From the NCBI GenBank assembly GCA_020341875.1, contig CP070839.1, positions 1,992,242 through 2,010,144 of the forward strand: 17,903 nt of DNA, given 5' to 3'. The notes beneath the pieces are model-generated. The model ran no database searches, had not been told where the DNA came from, and saw only the letters and a list, made by a program, of their open reading frames with translations. Positions 1 to 8,538 of this stretch are shown here, one piece after another. Each line of letters starts with the position of its first letter. Position 1 is the stretch's first letter. The position numbers and the translations under genes are program-made. This DNA is from Candidatus Zixiibacteriota bacterium (lineage in GTDB: Bacteria > Zixibacteria > MSB-5A5 > SM1-73).

Positions 1-64
1 GGGGGATCTACCTACGACACGACCAGCCCCGCGCACATTTTTTGCAGAGACAAAAGAGGAAATG

Positions 65-99
65 AAAAGGTCGGACAGATCTTGCGATCCCATCCGACC
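65..99 (-). terminator. Intrinsic terminator of the surface-protein operon
   Basis: Read on the minus strand, 57 bases after the porV-like stop, the sequence folds into a hairpin. A 7-bp outer stem (GGTCGGA with TCCGACC) encloses an inner GATC/GATC pairing closed by a GCAA loop, a GNRA-type tetraloop. The 3' side runs directly into TTTTCATTTCC, a T-rich tract. Stem, position and T tract all fit a Rho-independent terminator ending the operon. The plus-strand reading also gives a hairpin, but with no T tract after it, so it should work in one direction only. Confidence 0.8.
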
Positions 100-155
100 C
101 AAAGATTTCACGCAGAGACGAAGGTACGATGCCTGTCTTGAATTTGACCGGGCGA

Positions 156-1169
156 TTAGAATTCAAAGCCCAGGGAGAACCGATGAACGCTGGAGAGATG
201 AGAGAAGTCGGCCCAGGCATAGCTGATGTCCAGCATGGTGTTTTTGCCCGCGTTGACCTTGACGCCGCCTCCCAAAGTCAACCCCTCCTCTTGGTAATTC
301 AGCTTGTATCCGCCTCTCAAGAAGAAGGTCTCCTTCCACTGGTACTCGCCGCCCAAGCTGGCCTGCTGAACGTTATCGTTGGGATGCTTGGCCTCCGCGG
401 CCACGGTGAATCTTGATTCCGGGGAATCGACCAAATCATAGGCTACTCCAAACCTGAAGGTGAGGGGCAAATCATACGGGTCCACGGCCAGTTTGGCCTG
501 TACGTTGTCGTAGTTGGGATTTCCGGGTTGGGGATCATGGTAAGTGTCCAGCTCCGGCCCCTCCAGTTTCATCTCCGGCCCCAAATTGGAGATGTTCATG
601 CCGATTCTCAGGCTCCTGAAACCGGTGTAAAACAGGGTGCCAAAGTCGAAGGCGAATCCGGAGGCTCTCTCCTCGGATATGCTCTCCCATATGTATTTCC
701 CGTTTACGCCTGCGGAGAACCTGTCGGTCAACTTGCGGGCATATCCCAAGGTCAGGGCATAGGACGAGGAGGTAAAGGTCTCTCCGGTCCCCTCCGGTTC
801 CTCCAGTGTGGTAATCTCCATGTCACCCATGGTCAGAGCGGTGATGCTGACGCCAAAGGCACTGTACTGGTCCAGCGATTTTCCAAAGGTGGCATGGTTC
901 AGCTGAACGTCCAATATCCAATCCACGTTGGTCAGCGACAAGTTGGATCCGGGTATCTCGGTCAGCGCCGCGGGATTCCAATACATGGCGTAGGCATCAT
1001 TCACGCAGGCTATTGATGCTTCACCCATGGCCACGTATCTGGCTCCCATTCCGATCTTCAGGAACTGGGCACCAACCGTGCCCACCCTGGAGAACTCGCC
1101 CGAATAGGCCGGGTTCGCCAGGCTCAGAATGGTTAGGATGGCAAGCAGGCCAACCACTTTCGTTTTCAT
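156..1169 (-). CDS. PorV/PorQ-family outer-membrane protein
   Basis: A predicted outer-membrane beta-barrel of 337 residues, typical of the PorV/PorQ family. Family members act as the outer-membrane shuttle or partner of T9SS cargo; many copies in FCB candidate phyla have untested roles. The ATG at 1169 is chosen because AAGGGGGAAG lies just upstream and a clear signal peptide follows at once (MKTKVVGLLAILTILSLANPAYSG). A start 23 codons further upstream would bury this signal. The mature N-terminus has the family hallmark: GAQFLKIGMGARYVAMGEA followed by a YWNPAAL motif near residue 68. Alternating beta-strand sequence runs to a C-terminal Phe (FSLGFEF), as expected for barrel insertion. It is the last gene of the operon, 78 bases after the T9SS-sorted protein, and is followed by a terminator. 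Pairing with a sorted cargo gene supports an export role. The family call is firm, the precise role is inferred. Confidence 0.88.
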   Translation of the reverse strand: MKTKVVGLLAILTILSLANPAYSGEFSRVGTVGAQFLKIGMGARYVAMGEASIACVNDAYAMYWNPAALTEIPGSNLSLTNVDWILDVQLNHATFGKSLDQYSAFGVSITALTMGDMEITTLEEPEGTGETFTSSSYALTLGYARKLTDRFSAGVNGKYIWESISEERASGFAFDFGTLFYTGFRSLRIGMNISNLGPEMKLEGPELDTYHDPQPGNPNYDNVQAKLAVDPYDLPLTFRFGVAYDLVDSPESRFTVAAEAKHPNDNVQQASLGGEYQWKETFFLRGGYKLNYQEEGLTLGGGVKVNAGKNTMLDISYAWADFSHLSSVHRFSLGFEF

Positions 1170-1247
1170 TCTTCCCCCTTGTTTTGCAGGACAGACGTTA
1201 CTTAAAGCTCTTCCCCTAAATCCGTATCGTCGATTCAATCAGTTGAC

Positions 1248-3896
1248 CTATTTTATTATGGCGAATTTCCCCAGCTTCTGTCCATACTCCGAGTCCACAT
1301 GATAGTAATAGACCCCCGGGACGATCCCCTGCTGGTCTTTGTTCAGCAGGTCCCAGTCCTCGGTGCCGGTTCCATTGTCATGCTCAACCACCCTCACCAG
1401 GTCTCCGGCCAGGGTGTAGATGCGTATGGTGCACTCGTCCGGAAGGTGGGTAAACTGGATCTTTCGTATTCCCTCCTTGGTCTCCCACAGGGCATGAGCT
1501 AGGTAGGGATTGGGCACCACCTTAATCCGGGAAAGCTCGTCCTTGGCATTCTCTGGATCCACTCCCCCAGCGCCGAAGACGAACTCATCCTCCGGGCCAT
1601 TCAGCTTTGCGCCCTTGACCTGATAGATGTCTCCTGCCGTGTATCCGGTGTCGGTGGGGTTAAAGGCGAAGAACCAGGCGTGATAGTAAGGGAATGCCTC
1701 CGGGTGAGGCTGCCCGTCATAGGGAACGTTGACGATATCCAGGTAGTCCCCGTGATGTGCGTCCCATACTCCGTTCTGTGCCCAATCGTAAACTTCCACC
1801 AGAACCTGCTGATCGGCGGACGTGTTCCATACCTCAAAGGGAACCCACACCGGGGTAACGTCGTCAAAGAAACTATATCCCTGTGAACCCTGCTCGGTGA
1901 ATCTGAGCTCATAGGTCGCCCGGAAATGCACGTCTCCACCCACGGGAAAGCCAAACGTTTCTCCCATGCTTCCCAGGAAATGATACATGTGCAGGGTGGC
2001 ATCGGAGGTGCCGAACCCGGTCTGGCCCCACCAGCTCGGTTCCCTTTCACCGTTGGTGACAATCACCTGCAGGCCATCCACCACCGGGTAGCTCTCTACG
2101 TCTCCCGACTGCTTGGTCTGGTCTGCCAGCACCGTCTCTTGGGTGGTTAAGTCGATCACGTGCCAGTAAGTGGCATACGGATCATCGGTGAAGGCGACCT
2201 TGTAATCGTGCCCGGTCAAAACGCCCTGGTCGAACAACACCGGCGTGACCGTGCCCTCACTCTGCTCCTCATTTCCATAGTAGTGGTGCCTGACCGTCGC
2301 CGCGGCGGTGTAATATCCCGCCGGGTCGGTTCGGGGATAGGCAAAGCTGCAGTTGACATCCTCTCCCGGTCTGCCGTAAGCAGTCTGCAGAGGCTCGATG
2401 GGCACGCTGGTGTCGCCCTCATCGAAGGAGACCACGGAGTACCAGTATTCTATCCCATTGATCAGGTCGATGTCGGTGTATGTATGAGGCAGAATATCGT
2501 GCGGGCTCTCCCTCTGGAAAACGGCGATGGGCACATAGTCAGGACCTAAGCTTCCGTCCGGGTTTCTCACCAGATCACCCCAACTCTGCCCCATGTCGGT
2601 GCTTCTGTAGATTTTGTAGCCCTTGAAGTCTATCTTTCCGCTTAACGGATCAACCGAGCTCTCCGAGCCGTTGTCCCAGGTGAGTTTTACCTTCTGGTAA
2701 TCCGGGGTGGCCACCAGCTTGGCTGGTTGCGGAGGTTCGGGCCCGATGAAGTAATTGTCATACACCACCTGGGCCATGGATGCGTTGTTCTTGAGATCTT
2801 GCTCATCATATCCGGCTACGAGCGCGAAAACCACCCGAACGGTCTTCCCGGAGCTGAGGCTGATTCCCCGGGTGCACTGAACATAGTATTGGTCGGTAGG
2901 GGGGAGGCTCTGGTCAAATTGTTGGCTGTTGATAAACTCATACTTCCCCTCATCATGATCCGGCAGATCCTCCCATCTTCCGGTACGGAAGGCGGTCATC
3001 CCGATATCGTCGGGGGTCTCAATGTACTTGGTGCCCATCACTCCGGTTTTCACCATCGGCCCCCAGCCCTGGTCATAGCCGTCCTCATCATAGGTCCAGG
3101 CCAGGTTCATGGAGGCGTCAAAGGCGACCAGATCACCCAATCTTCCGTTCTCGAACGTGCCCGGGACTATTCCTCCAACGTCGAAATCACAATAGACCCC
3201 GAAGGCGAAGTCGGAGTAATCGTTCTGCGACACGTTCTTGATCTCCAGGACCACGAACAGGTAGTCCTGATTGTACCTGTAGTTCCACTGATAGATGGTC
3301 TGGATCAGCTCCAGGCCGAGGACCGGGACGCCGCTATTGGCGTCACAGAAACGATAATGGCTCTCCTGAAGAGAGACCGGCCCCGCGTCTACCAGGCCGG
3401 AGGAAAAACTCCAGACCTTATTGTACACCCATCCCTCAGAGTCGCTGTCCCATATCCTCCACCCGTACGCCGGTTTGCCGATTCCGAGGCCCACGGTATC
3501 GCTGGGGTCGTAATTATAGGAGGTGGGGTCCGTAGACAGGCGTATTCTGTAACTCTCCTCACCGTTTACGGTCGACGACAGGGGCATGAAATCGTCATCG
3601 GTATTGGCCACGACGGTATCTCCGCCGGGCCCTACCGCGCCCATCCAGTACTTGATCTCTGCCAGATAGTGGCGCTCAGATCCCTTGGGCCACTCGCCGG
3701 AGGGTTTTCCCAGATGGCTCTGACCTCCGATCTGTCCCCAATTCTGAACCGTGGTGGCCACGTTCCCCTTGTTCTGAATGATCTGATCCTGCAGCGGAGT
3801 CGGGGGCTCCAGGCTCTTTTGCTTCTTTGCGCTGCCCTCTCCCCAAAGAAGGAGAAAGAAGACGGGAAGCAAGAGGACGACCTTTTGTACGCGCAT
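1248..3896 (-). CDS. Secreted fibronectin-III protein with T9SS-type C-terminal sorting domain
   Basis: An exported protein of 882 residues. Residues 1-23 form a signal peptide (Arg/Lys, then a Leu/Val/Phe core, then GSA). Residues about 30-380 are rich in Tyr, Trp and Asp and resemble no enzyme I recognise. Residues about 390-505 look like a fibronectin type III module (KLTWDNGSE, GYKIYRSTD, GIEYWYSVVSFDE). Residues 510-790 are an unassigned beta-rich region. Residues about 792-882 match the T9SS type A/FlgD-like sorting domain: VVPNPY, IQFTHLP, TIRIYTLAGDLVR, GIVPGVYYYHV, GKFAIIK. Such domains direct export across the outer membrane and surface attachment. The start is set by AAGGAGG seven bases upstream of the ATG. 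The stop is TAG, with TGA three codons later. The gene lies 24 bases after the TonB receptor and before a PorV-like gene, so cargo, receptor and porin are probably co-expressed. Its ligand or substrate is not evident. Confidence 0.85.
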   Translation of the reverse strand: MRVQKVVLLLPVFFLLLWGEGSAKKQKSLEPPTPLQDQIIQNKGNVATTVQNWGQIGGQSHLGKPSGEWPKGSERHYLAEIKYWMGAVGPGGDTVVANTDDDFMPLSSTVNGEESYRIRLSTDPTSYNYDPSDTVGLGIGKPAYGWRIWDSDSEGWVYNKVWSFSSGLVDAGPVSLQESHYRFCDANSGVPVLGLELIQTIYQWNYRYNQDYLFVVLEIKNVSQNDYSDFAFGVYCDFDVGGIVPGTFENGRLGDLVAFDASMNLAWTYDEDGYDQGWGPMVKTGVMGTKYIETPDDIGMTAFRTGRWEDLPDHDEGKYEFINSQQFDQSLPPTDQYYVQCTRGISLSSGKTVRVVFALVAGYDEQDLKNNASMAQVVYDNYFIGPEPPQPAKLVATPDYQKVKLTWDNGSESSVDPLSGKIDFKGYKIYRSTDMGQSWGDLVRNPDGSLGPDYVPIAVFQRESPHDILPHTYTDIDLINGIEYWYSVVSFDEGDTSVPIEPLQTAYGRPGEDVNCSFAYPRTDPAGYYTAAATVRHHYYGNEEQSEGTVTPVLFDQGVLTGHDYKVAFTDDPYATYWHVIDLTTQETVLADQTKQSGDVESYPVVDGLQVIVTNGEREPSWWGQTGFGTSDATLHMYHFLGSMGETFGFPVGGDVHFRATYELRFTEQGSQGYSFFDDVTPVWVPFEVWNTSADQQVLVEVYDWAQNGVWDAHHGDYLDIVNVPYDGQPHPEAFPYYHAWFFAFNPTDTGYTAGDIYQVKGAKLNGPEDEFVFGAGGVDPENAKDELSRIKVVPNPYLAHALWETKEGIRKIQFTHLPDECTIRIYTLAGDLVRVVEHDNGTGTEDWDLLNKDQQGIVPGVYYYHVDSEYGQKLGKFAIIK

Positions 3897-3920
3897 TTAA
3901 TTACCTCCTTGGTCCTTTTA

Positions 3921-6620
3921 TTAGAAGATGAACTCAATGCCCCAGCGTACGGTTCGGGGAGCATCGTAGTTTTGCGGATCTTTGGCCAGCAGACGATAGA
4001 GTCTGTTGACCTCCTCGACAGTTATAGGCCCGTCTCCATCCGGGTCAACGGTCAGCTCATAGTGATAGCCATCGTCGTCCGGCTTTCCGGTGTTGGAGTA
4101 AACGTGCCATATATTCCTGCGATCAAAGAGATTTACCACCTCGGTGAAAAAGGAGAGATGAGTCTCCTTATCCCTGAACAGATAGAAATCCTTGTTGAAC
4201 TTCAAATCCACCCGGTAGGTGGCGGGCATTCTTCCCTCATTTAAGGCTCCCAGACGATTTCCCTGGTCGTCTGTTTTGGTATAGGGCATGCCGCTTCCAT
4301 ACTTTGTCAGCACATTCAATCCCCAGGCCCCGGGAAGCGTGAATCCGGCGAATCTGCCGTGCCAGTCGCGCGGGACCCGATAGTCGACATCTACGGTCAG
4401 AGTATGCCTTTGGTCAAATGCCAGGGGATACTCCCGTACCGGCCAGACCGGCGCGCTGGTACCTTCAGTGAAGTAATCGTAGTATCCCTCGTATGCCGTG
4501 GAGGCGTTGCCCTTGGCTATCATGTAGGAGTAGTTAATGGTCCCGGAGAGATGTTTGTGGTCCGGTCGTTTGGTCAGGATAATGTCCACCCCTTTCACGG
4601 TCCCATAGTCGGCATTGACAAACTGAGTGTAGGAGCCACCCGCGTAAACCACCTCTCGCGTGGAAGCGAGATTGGTGAGGTCTTTATAGTAAGTAGTGGC
4701 CTTCATGGTGATGTCGTCGGCAAGAGCGTGATTTACGCCCAATTCGTACGACACGCTTCGTTCCGCTTCCATGTCCGCGTTTCCTACCAGCGGATAGCCG
4801 GTGGTCAAGTCTGCCTGAAGGTTGGTGAACATGTATTGATATGGCGGAACCTGGAAGTAGTAGCCATAGCTGAAATGAATTACAGTTCGGTCTGAGATGG
4901 GATGAGAGATGCCCAGACGTGGACTGAGTTGAGTCTTGGAGCTGGTATGAATCTTCCTTTCCTTGGTTACCGGATTATTCCAATAATCGATGTCCGCGTC
5001 GAGATAATCCAGGCGGAGCCCGGCGTTCACGATGATCTCCTTGAGCTCTATCTTATCCTGCAGATAGAAGGCGGCGTAGTTCGGATTGACCTCATATCTC
5101 TCGCCATAGGGTCGAACGTTGAAAAACTGCTTATCATCCCACTTCAAGCGATTTATTCGGTACTCCCCTCCGAGCTTGATCTGGTTGTGTTTGTTCACCT
5201 GGCTTATGACGTCGAAACCCAGACTGCTGTATTTGGCTCTCCGGTAGTGGTAGCGGGGGTAGAAATCCGGGGCGGCGGTGAAGCCGGTATAGAAGTATTC
5301 CTCCGCCGGATCGTAATTGTCATCGTCGATGGTGCCTATGAAAACTCCGCTGGAATCCTCCAGATAGCCTGGCCACTGATCCCAGTAAAGGTCAAAAAGA
5401 TGCTGCGGGGCCAATTTTATGTCGGTGTAAAAATGGCTGAGCTTTATGGTGAGGAAGGTGCTCTTGGAGGTGGCGTAAGACGTTTTTGCTCCCAGGCTGA
5501 AAGACTTGTTTCGGATCTTCCCCAACCCGTCTAAGTTGAAATCGTAGGAGATGCCGTTTACATCTCTGTGCTCATATCGTAACAGTTCTCTGGTGTAATA
5601 GTTGCCGCTCACGACCAGTTTCAGGTTGTTGGTGGGGCGGAGGCTGATCTTACCGGTTCCGGTCAGAAGCTCCCTTCTGTTGTGGGGGAGATGGCCGTCA
5701 TTCCAGATCTTTTCGCCGGAGAGGAAGAAGGTGGCCACATCGCTCCGGCTGAAGGTCAGCGGTCCTCCCAGGTTGAGGACCAGGCAGTGGTTATTGTTCC
5801 TTTCAAGTTTCTGATACTCTCCGGCGTTAACGTCATAGGAGTGAATCAATCCATCATACGCCTTGATCTTTCCGGTAAATTGAGGCCCGCCTTCCCGGGT
5901 GATTGCGCTGACCACTCCGGAGAGAGCCTCGCCATACTCGGCGGTGAATCCTCCGGTGGTCAGGTTCAATTCCTCCAGAGCCTCCGGAGGTATTCTGGTT
6001 CCCGCACGGCCCACCAGCGGGTCCTGCACGTAGATGTCATCCAGAAAATAGCTTACCGTGGCTTCACGTCCGCCCCTAACGTGCAGCTCGCCGTATTCAT
6101 CCACCACCGTGCCTGCCATGTTGGAGATCACCGGCTGTATCCCCACGGTGTTGGGAAGATAATCCAGTTGCTCCCTGATCACCATGTCGGTGGAGGAGGT
6201 TAGATCCTTCTGAATCAAGGGACGGGTTGCCACCACCGTGACCCCCTCCTTCAACTCGATGGGCGTGGAGTTCAGCTCGAAGTCAAGAGGTGTGGTCAGG
6301 TCCAGAAGCACGGTCACCTGAGTCTGAATAATGGTCTGATACCCTATCAGGGAGGCCTCCACGGTGTACGTTCCCACCGGAACGTTGAGAATGAAGAACT
6401 CCCCATCCTCGTCGGTCGAGGTTCCGATGCTGGTGCCCTGGATTATCACGGTAGCACCAGGCAACACACCTCCGCTCTCCGAATCTGTGACCACTCCGGC
6501 GATCTTTCCCGCGGTTCCAGCCCAGGTGGATTGACAGAACATCAGGAGCAAAAGGCTTGCCCCCAGAATCACCTTTGCACCGAGTGAGAATCCCCTTTCA
6601 GGCGTGGTTTTGCTATCCAA
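3921..6620 (-). CDS. TonB-dependent receptor with N-terminal carboxypeptidase-regulatory-like domain
   Basis: An outer-membrane active-transport receptor of 899 residues, expected to depend on TonB-ExbBD. From the N-terminus it has a signal peptide (core LGASLLLLMF, then a cleavage region near STWAG), and a CarboxypepD_reg-like beta-sandwich at about residues 38-125 (KIAGVVTDSESGGVLPGATV, GTYTVEASLIGY). A plug domain follows at about 130-245 (ELHVRGGREATVSYFLDDIY, GGFTAEYGEALSGVVS). The rest is a 22-strand-type barrel with TonB_dep_Rec motifs (SPRLGISHPISDRTVIHFSYGYYF) ending in Phe. I place the start at the TTG at 6620: AAGGAGGG lies seven bases before it and the signal peptide begins directly. 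The longer reading from 6728 would add 36 non-signal residues. It is the first gene of the surface operon. The domain layout matches SusC-like and related FCB receptors, but no SusD is adjacent and the substrate is unknown. Confidence 0.9.
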   Translation of the reverse strand: MDSKTTPERGFSLGAKVILGASLLLLMFCQSTWAGTAGKIAGVVTDSESGGVLPGATVIIQGTSIGTSTDEDGEFFILNVPVGTYTVEASLIGYQTIIQTQVTVLLDLTTPLDFELNSTPIELKEGVTVVATRPLIQKDLTSSTDMVIREQLDYLPNTVGIQPVISNMAGTVVDEYGELHVRGGREATVSYFLDDIYVQDPLVGRAGTRIPPEALEELNLTTGGFTAEYGEALSGVVSAITREGGPQFTGKIKAYDGLIHSYDVNAGEYQKLERNNNHCLVLNLGGPLTFSRSDVATFFLSGEKIWNDGHLPHNRRELLTGTGKISLRPTNNLKLVVSGNYYTRELLRYEHRDVNGISYDFNLDGLGKIRNKSFSLGAKTSYATSKSTFLTIKLSHFYTDIKLAPQHLFDLYWDQWPGYLEDSSGVFIGTIDDDNYDPAEEYFYTGFTAAPDFYPRYHYRRAKYSSLGFDVISQVNKHNQIKLGGEYRINRLKWDDKQFFNVRPYGERYEVNPNYAAFYLQDKIELKEIIVNAGLRLDYLDADIDYWNNPVTKERKIHTSSKTQLSPRLGISHPISDRTVIHFSYGYYFQVPPYQYMFTNLQADLTTGYPLVGNADMEAERSVSYELGVNHALADDITMKATTYYKDLTNLASTREVVYAGGSYTQFVNADYGTVKGVDIILTKRPDHKHLSGTINYSYMIAKGNASTAYEGYYDYFTEGTSAPVWPVREYPLAFDQRHTLTVDVDYRVPRDWHGRFAGFTLPGAWGLNVLTKYGSGMPYTKTDDQGNRLGALNEGRMPATYRVDLKFNKDFYLFRDKETHLSFFTEVVNLFDRRNIWHVYSNTGKPDDDGYHYELTVDPDGDGPITVEEVNRLYRLLAKDPQNYDAPRTVRWGIEFIF

Positions 6621-6627
6621 TTTACAG

Positions 6628-6635
6628 CCCTCCTT
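6628..6635 (-). promoter_or_regulatory. Ribosome binding site fixing the TTG start of the TonB receptor
   Basis: On the minus strand AAGGAGGG stands seven bases before TTG at 6620. It is the only strong Shine-Dalgarno match near the gene's 5' end. It lies inside the longer reading frame, which argues that the ATG at 6728 is not the true start. Confidence 0.8.
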
Positions 6636-6740
6636 TTTGATGGATCGGTTAATCTGATTTATTAAAAACCACTCACCTACCATACAAGAGATATCATGGA
6701 AAGCCCTTATAGGCTCGACCGTTTTCATATATAAACCGAG

Positions 6741-6768
6741 GCTATATACTTAATCGACCCATGGTCAA
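6741..6768 (-). promoter_or_regulatory. Candidate promoter of the TonB receptor operon
   Basis: On the minus strand TTGACC (6768-6763) is followed after 16 bases by TATAGC (6746-6741), with TATATA overlapping by two bases as an alternative -10. The surrounding 6700-6780 stretch is clearly more AT-rich than the coding DNA. It lies about 120 bases before the TTG start, leaving a long leader. This is a pattern match to a housekeeping sigma consensus only. Confidence 0.35.
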
Positions 6769-6779
6769 GAAACTTTAGC

Positions 6780-6794
6780 TGACAGAGCCTGTCA
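6780..6794 (-). terminator. Weak hairpin after the signalling operon
   Basis: Downstream of the receiver-kinase stop, the minus strand contains TGACAG-GCT-CTGTCA, a 6-bp stem with a 3-base loop. A second possible stem (GCCCGA with TCGGGC, 6831-6807, loop of 13) lies just before it. No real T tract follows, only AGTTTCTT. It could end the upstream operon inefficiently or be a structured part of the 265-base intergenic region. Evidence is modest. Confidence 0.25.
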
Positions 6795-6885
6795 CCCTGA
6801 CGCTGAGCCCGATTGGATCTGTAGGTCGGGCAATTGAGGTGTGGACCATGGGCATGCCGGTACATCAGTATCATCTTCTCCTTAC

Positions 6886-8538
6886 TTATAATGGTAGTCT
6901 GATCCTGAATGTGGTTCCTTCGTTTAGCCTGCTCTCCACCTGAATGGTCCCCTGGTGGGACTCGATTATCTTTCTGCATATGGATAGTCCAATGCCGTGG
7001 CCGGATTCCTTTGTGGTAAATCCGGCGGTGAATACCTTTCCCAGCTCCTCCTCGGACATCCCCCTTCCGGTGTCGCTGACCCATATCTCCAAGGGCTGAC
7101 CCTCCGGCGGACAATCGGTGCCAACGGTTATGTTGCCTCCCTCACCTTTTCTCTTTCCCATGGCGTCGGCGGCGTTATTTAAGAGATTGTAGAGTACCTG
7201 CTGAATCTGGCCGGAATCCACCGAGACGCGAGGCACGTTTGGCTTCAACTGGGTGAGAAAGATAATGTTCTTGAAGACATTCTGGGGCTTCACAAAAGCC
7301 AGGGTCTTGCTGATCAGTTCATTTATATCGCATTCCGCCTTTTTGGCCTTCATAGTCGAAAAATCCAGAAGACCTTCGGTGAAGCTCTTTATCTTTTCTA
7401 AGTTGGAGGATATAGGCTCCAGTTGCTTTTTCAGTGACTGCATCTCACCCTTTTTTATCTTCATGTCCAGTATCTGGAAGTTGCCCATTATCACCGTGAG
7501 GTAGTTATTCAGTTCGTGTCCGATCTCAGCAGATATTCTTCCCTGGGTGGCCATTTTCTCCAGACCGATTATCTGCTCCTGCAAGTTCTGCAACTCCTGG
7601 TATGATCTCTCAGTCTCTATCAGCAGGGTCAGGTTTTCCAGCGAGATGGCAGTTTGGATACCCAGGATGGCGAGGAGCTTCAGATCCTCCTCCGATAGTT
7701 TCTGTCCCCGCGAGGTCTTCTTGAGGACGATGGTTCCACAGGTCGATTCAGCTTTTCTCAGCGGAATAAGGATGGCCTCATCATCCGCCTTGGGGAGTGC
7801 GTCGGCTAGGGAAGAATCCGACACCAGATCTCTGAGCCGGGAGAAGAGGGGATACTGATCCGGCCTTTCAATGTGAAGGATGTCTTTCACCGACGAGGAT
7901 TCCGCCACCAATCCCTCATCGATCTCGATGCTGACCTCGGTGAAGAGATTCTGCCCAGGGTTTTCCGTGTGGAGGATCAGAAGCTCCCCGGTACTCGCGG
8001 GCCAATATAGGATCATCCCGCCTCTCAATCGGCCCTGCACCAGGGCGAATTCCAGAGACAGCTTCAATAGACTCCTGCAATCGCCGGCGGTATACAGGAT
8101 TCGGTTAAGGTCAAATAGCTGAGACAGTCCCTTTTCTCTGCCGTCCTTGATGTTCTGGTTTCTCTTCTGGATGGCGCGTGCCACGGCACTTCTTATTTCC
8201 TGGAGATCGAAGGGCTTGAGGATGTAGTCGTAGGCTCCCTCCTGGATCGCTCTTTTGGCCGTGTCCAGACTGGCGTATCCGGTCATGAAGATGGCTCCCA
8301 TGGAAGGATCGATTCTGTGGGCGGACTGAATCAGTTCCATCCCGTCCATCTCCGGCATCTTTATGTCGGTTAAGATGAAGTCGAACTTCTCGCCCTTCAA
8401 CTTGTCCAGTGCCTCGAGCGCACCTGAGGAGCCGATCACCTGATGCCCCTGGGTGCGCAGGGCGTCGCAGGCGAGCTTGAGCATGATCTCCTCGTCGTCT
8501 ACCACTAAGATCTTAACTGGTTCGGTCCTGCTCAACAT
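6886..8538 (-). CDS. Receiver-GAF-histidine kinase hybrid
   Basis: A soluble signalling protein of 550 residues. Residues 8-125 form an intact receiver domain: acidic pocket D14/D15, phosphoacceptor D58 (LTDIKMP), switch T86 (FMTGYAS) and K108 (LKPFD). Residues about 145-305 look like a GAF-type sensor. A coiled coil at about 308-330 leads to a HisKA-type helix with H341 (EIGHELNN). HATPase_c follows with N box (NLLNNAADAM, 451-460), G1 (DTGRGM, 489-494) and G2 (GHGIGLSI, 513-520), ending FRIRLPL. No membrane segment or DNA-binding domain is present. Its ATG overlaps the preceding receiver gene's TGA by seven bases (ATGTTGA), indicating translational coupling; GAGGAGAG lies nine bases upstream. 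It probably takes phosphate or regulation through the N-terminal receiver and passes it on from H341 to an unknown regulator elsewhere. The domain call is firm; partner and signal are unknown. Confidence 0.9.
   Translation of the reverse strand: MLSRTEPVKILVVDDEEIMLKLACDALRTQGHQVIGSSGALEALDKLKGEKFDFILTDIKMPEMDGMELIQSAHRIDPSMGAIFMTGYASLDTAKRAIQEGAYDYILKPFDLQEIRSAVARAIQKRNQNIKDGREKGLSQLFDLNRILYTAGDCRSLLKLSLEFALVQGRLRGGMILYWPASTGELLILHTENPGQNLFTEVSIEIDEGLVAESSSVKDILHIERPDQYPLFSRLRDLVSDSSLADALPKADDEAILIPLRKAESTCGTIVLKKTSRGQKLSEEDLKLLAILGIQTAISLENLTLLIETERSYQELQNLQEQIIGLEKMATQGRISAEIGHELNNYLTVIMGNFQILDMKIKKGEMQSLKKQLEPISSNLEKIKSFTEGLLDFSTMKAKKAECDINELISKTLAFVKPQNVFKNIIFLTQLKPNVPRVSVDSGQIQQVLYNLLNNAADAMGKRKGEGGNITVGTDCPPEGQPLEIWVSDTGRGMSEEELGKVFTAGFTTKESGHGIGLSICRKIIESHQGTIQVESRLNEGTTFRIRLPL

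Noticed and set aside
2727..4244. Long plus-strand open frame of 505 codons
   Set aside because: It lies antisense to the T9SS-sorted protein and the TonB receptor, both with clear homology and ribosome sites. Its translation shows no recognisable domain and has a composition expected of a shadow frame.
6725..7114. 129-codon minus-strand frame at the end of the receiver-kinase
   Set aside because: It overlaps the HATPase domain in a different frame; Arg/Gly-rich shadow sequence.
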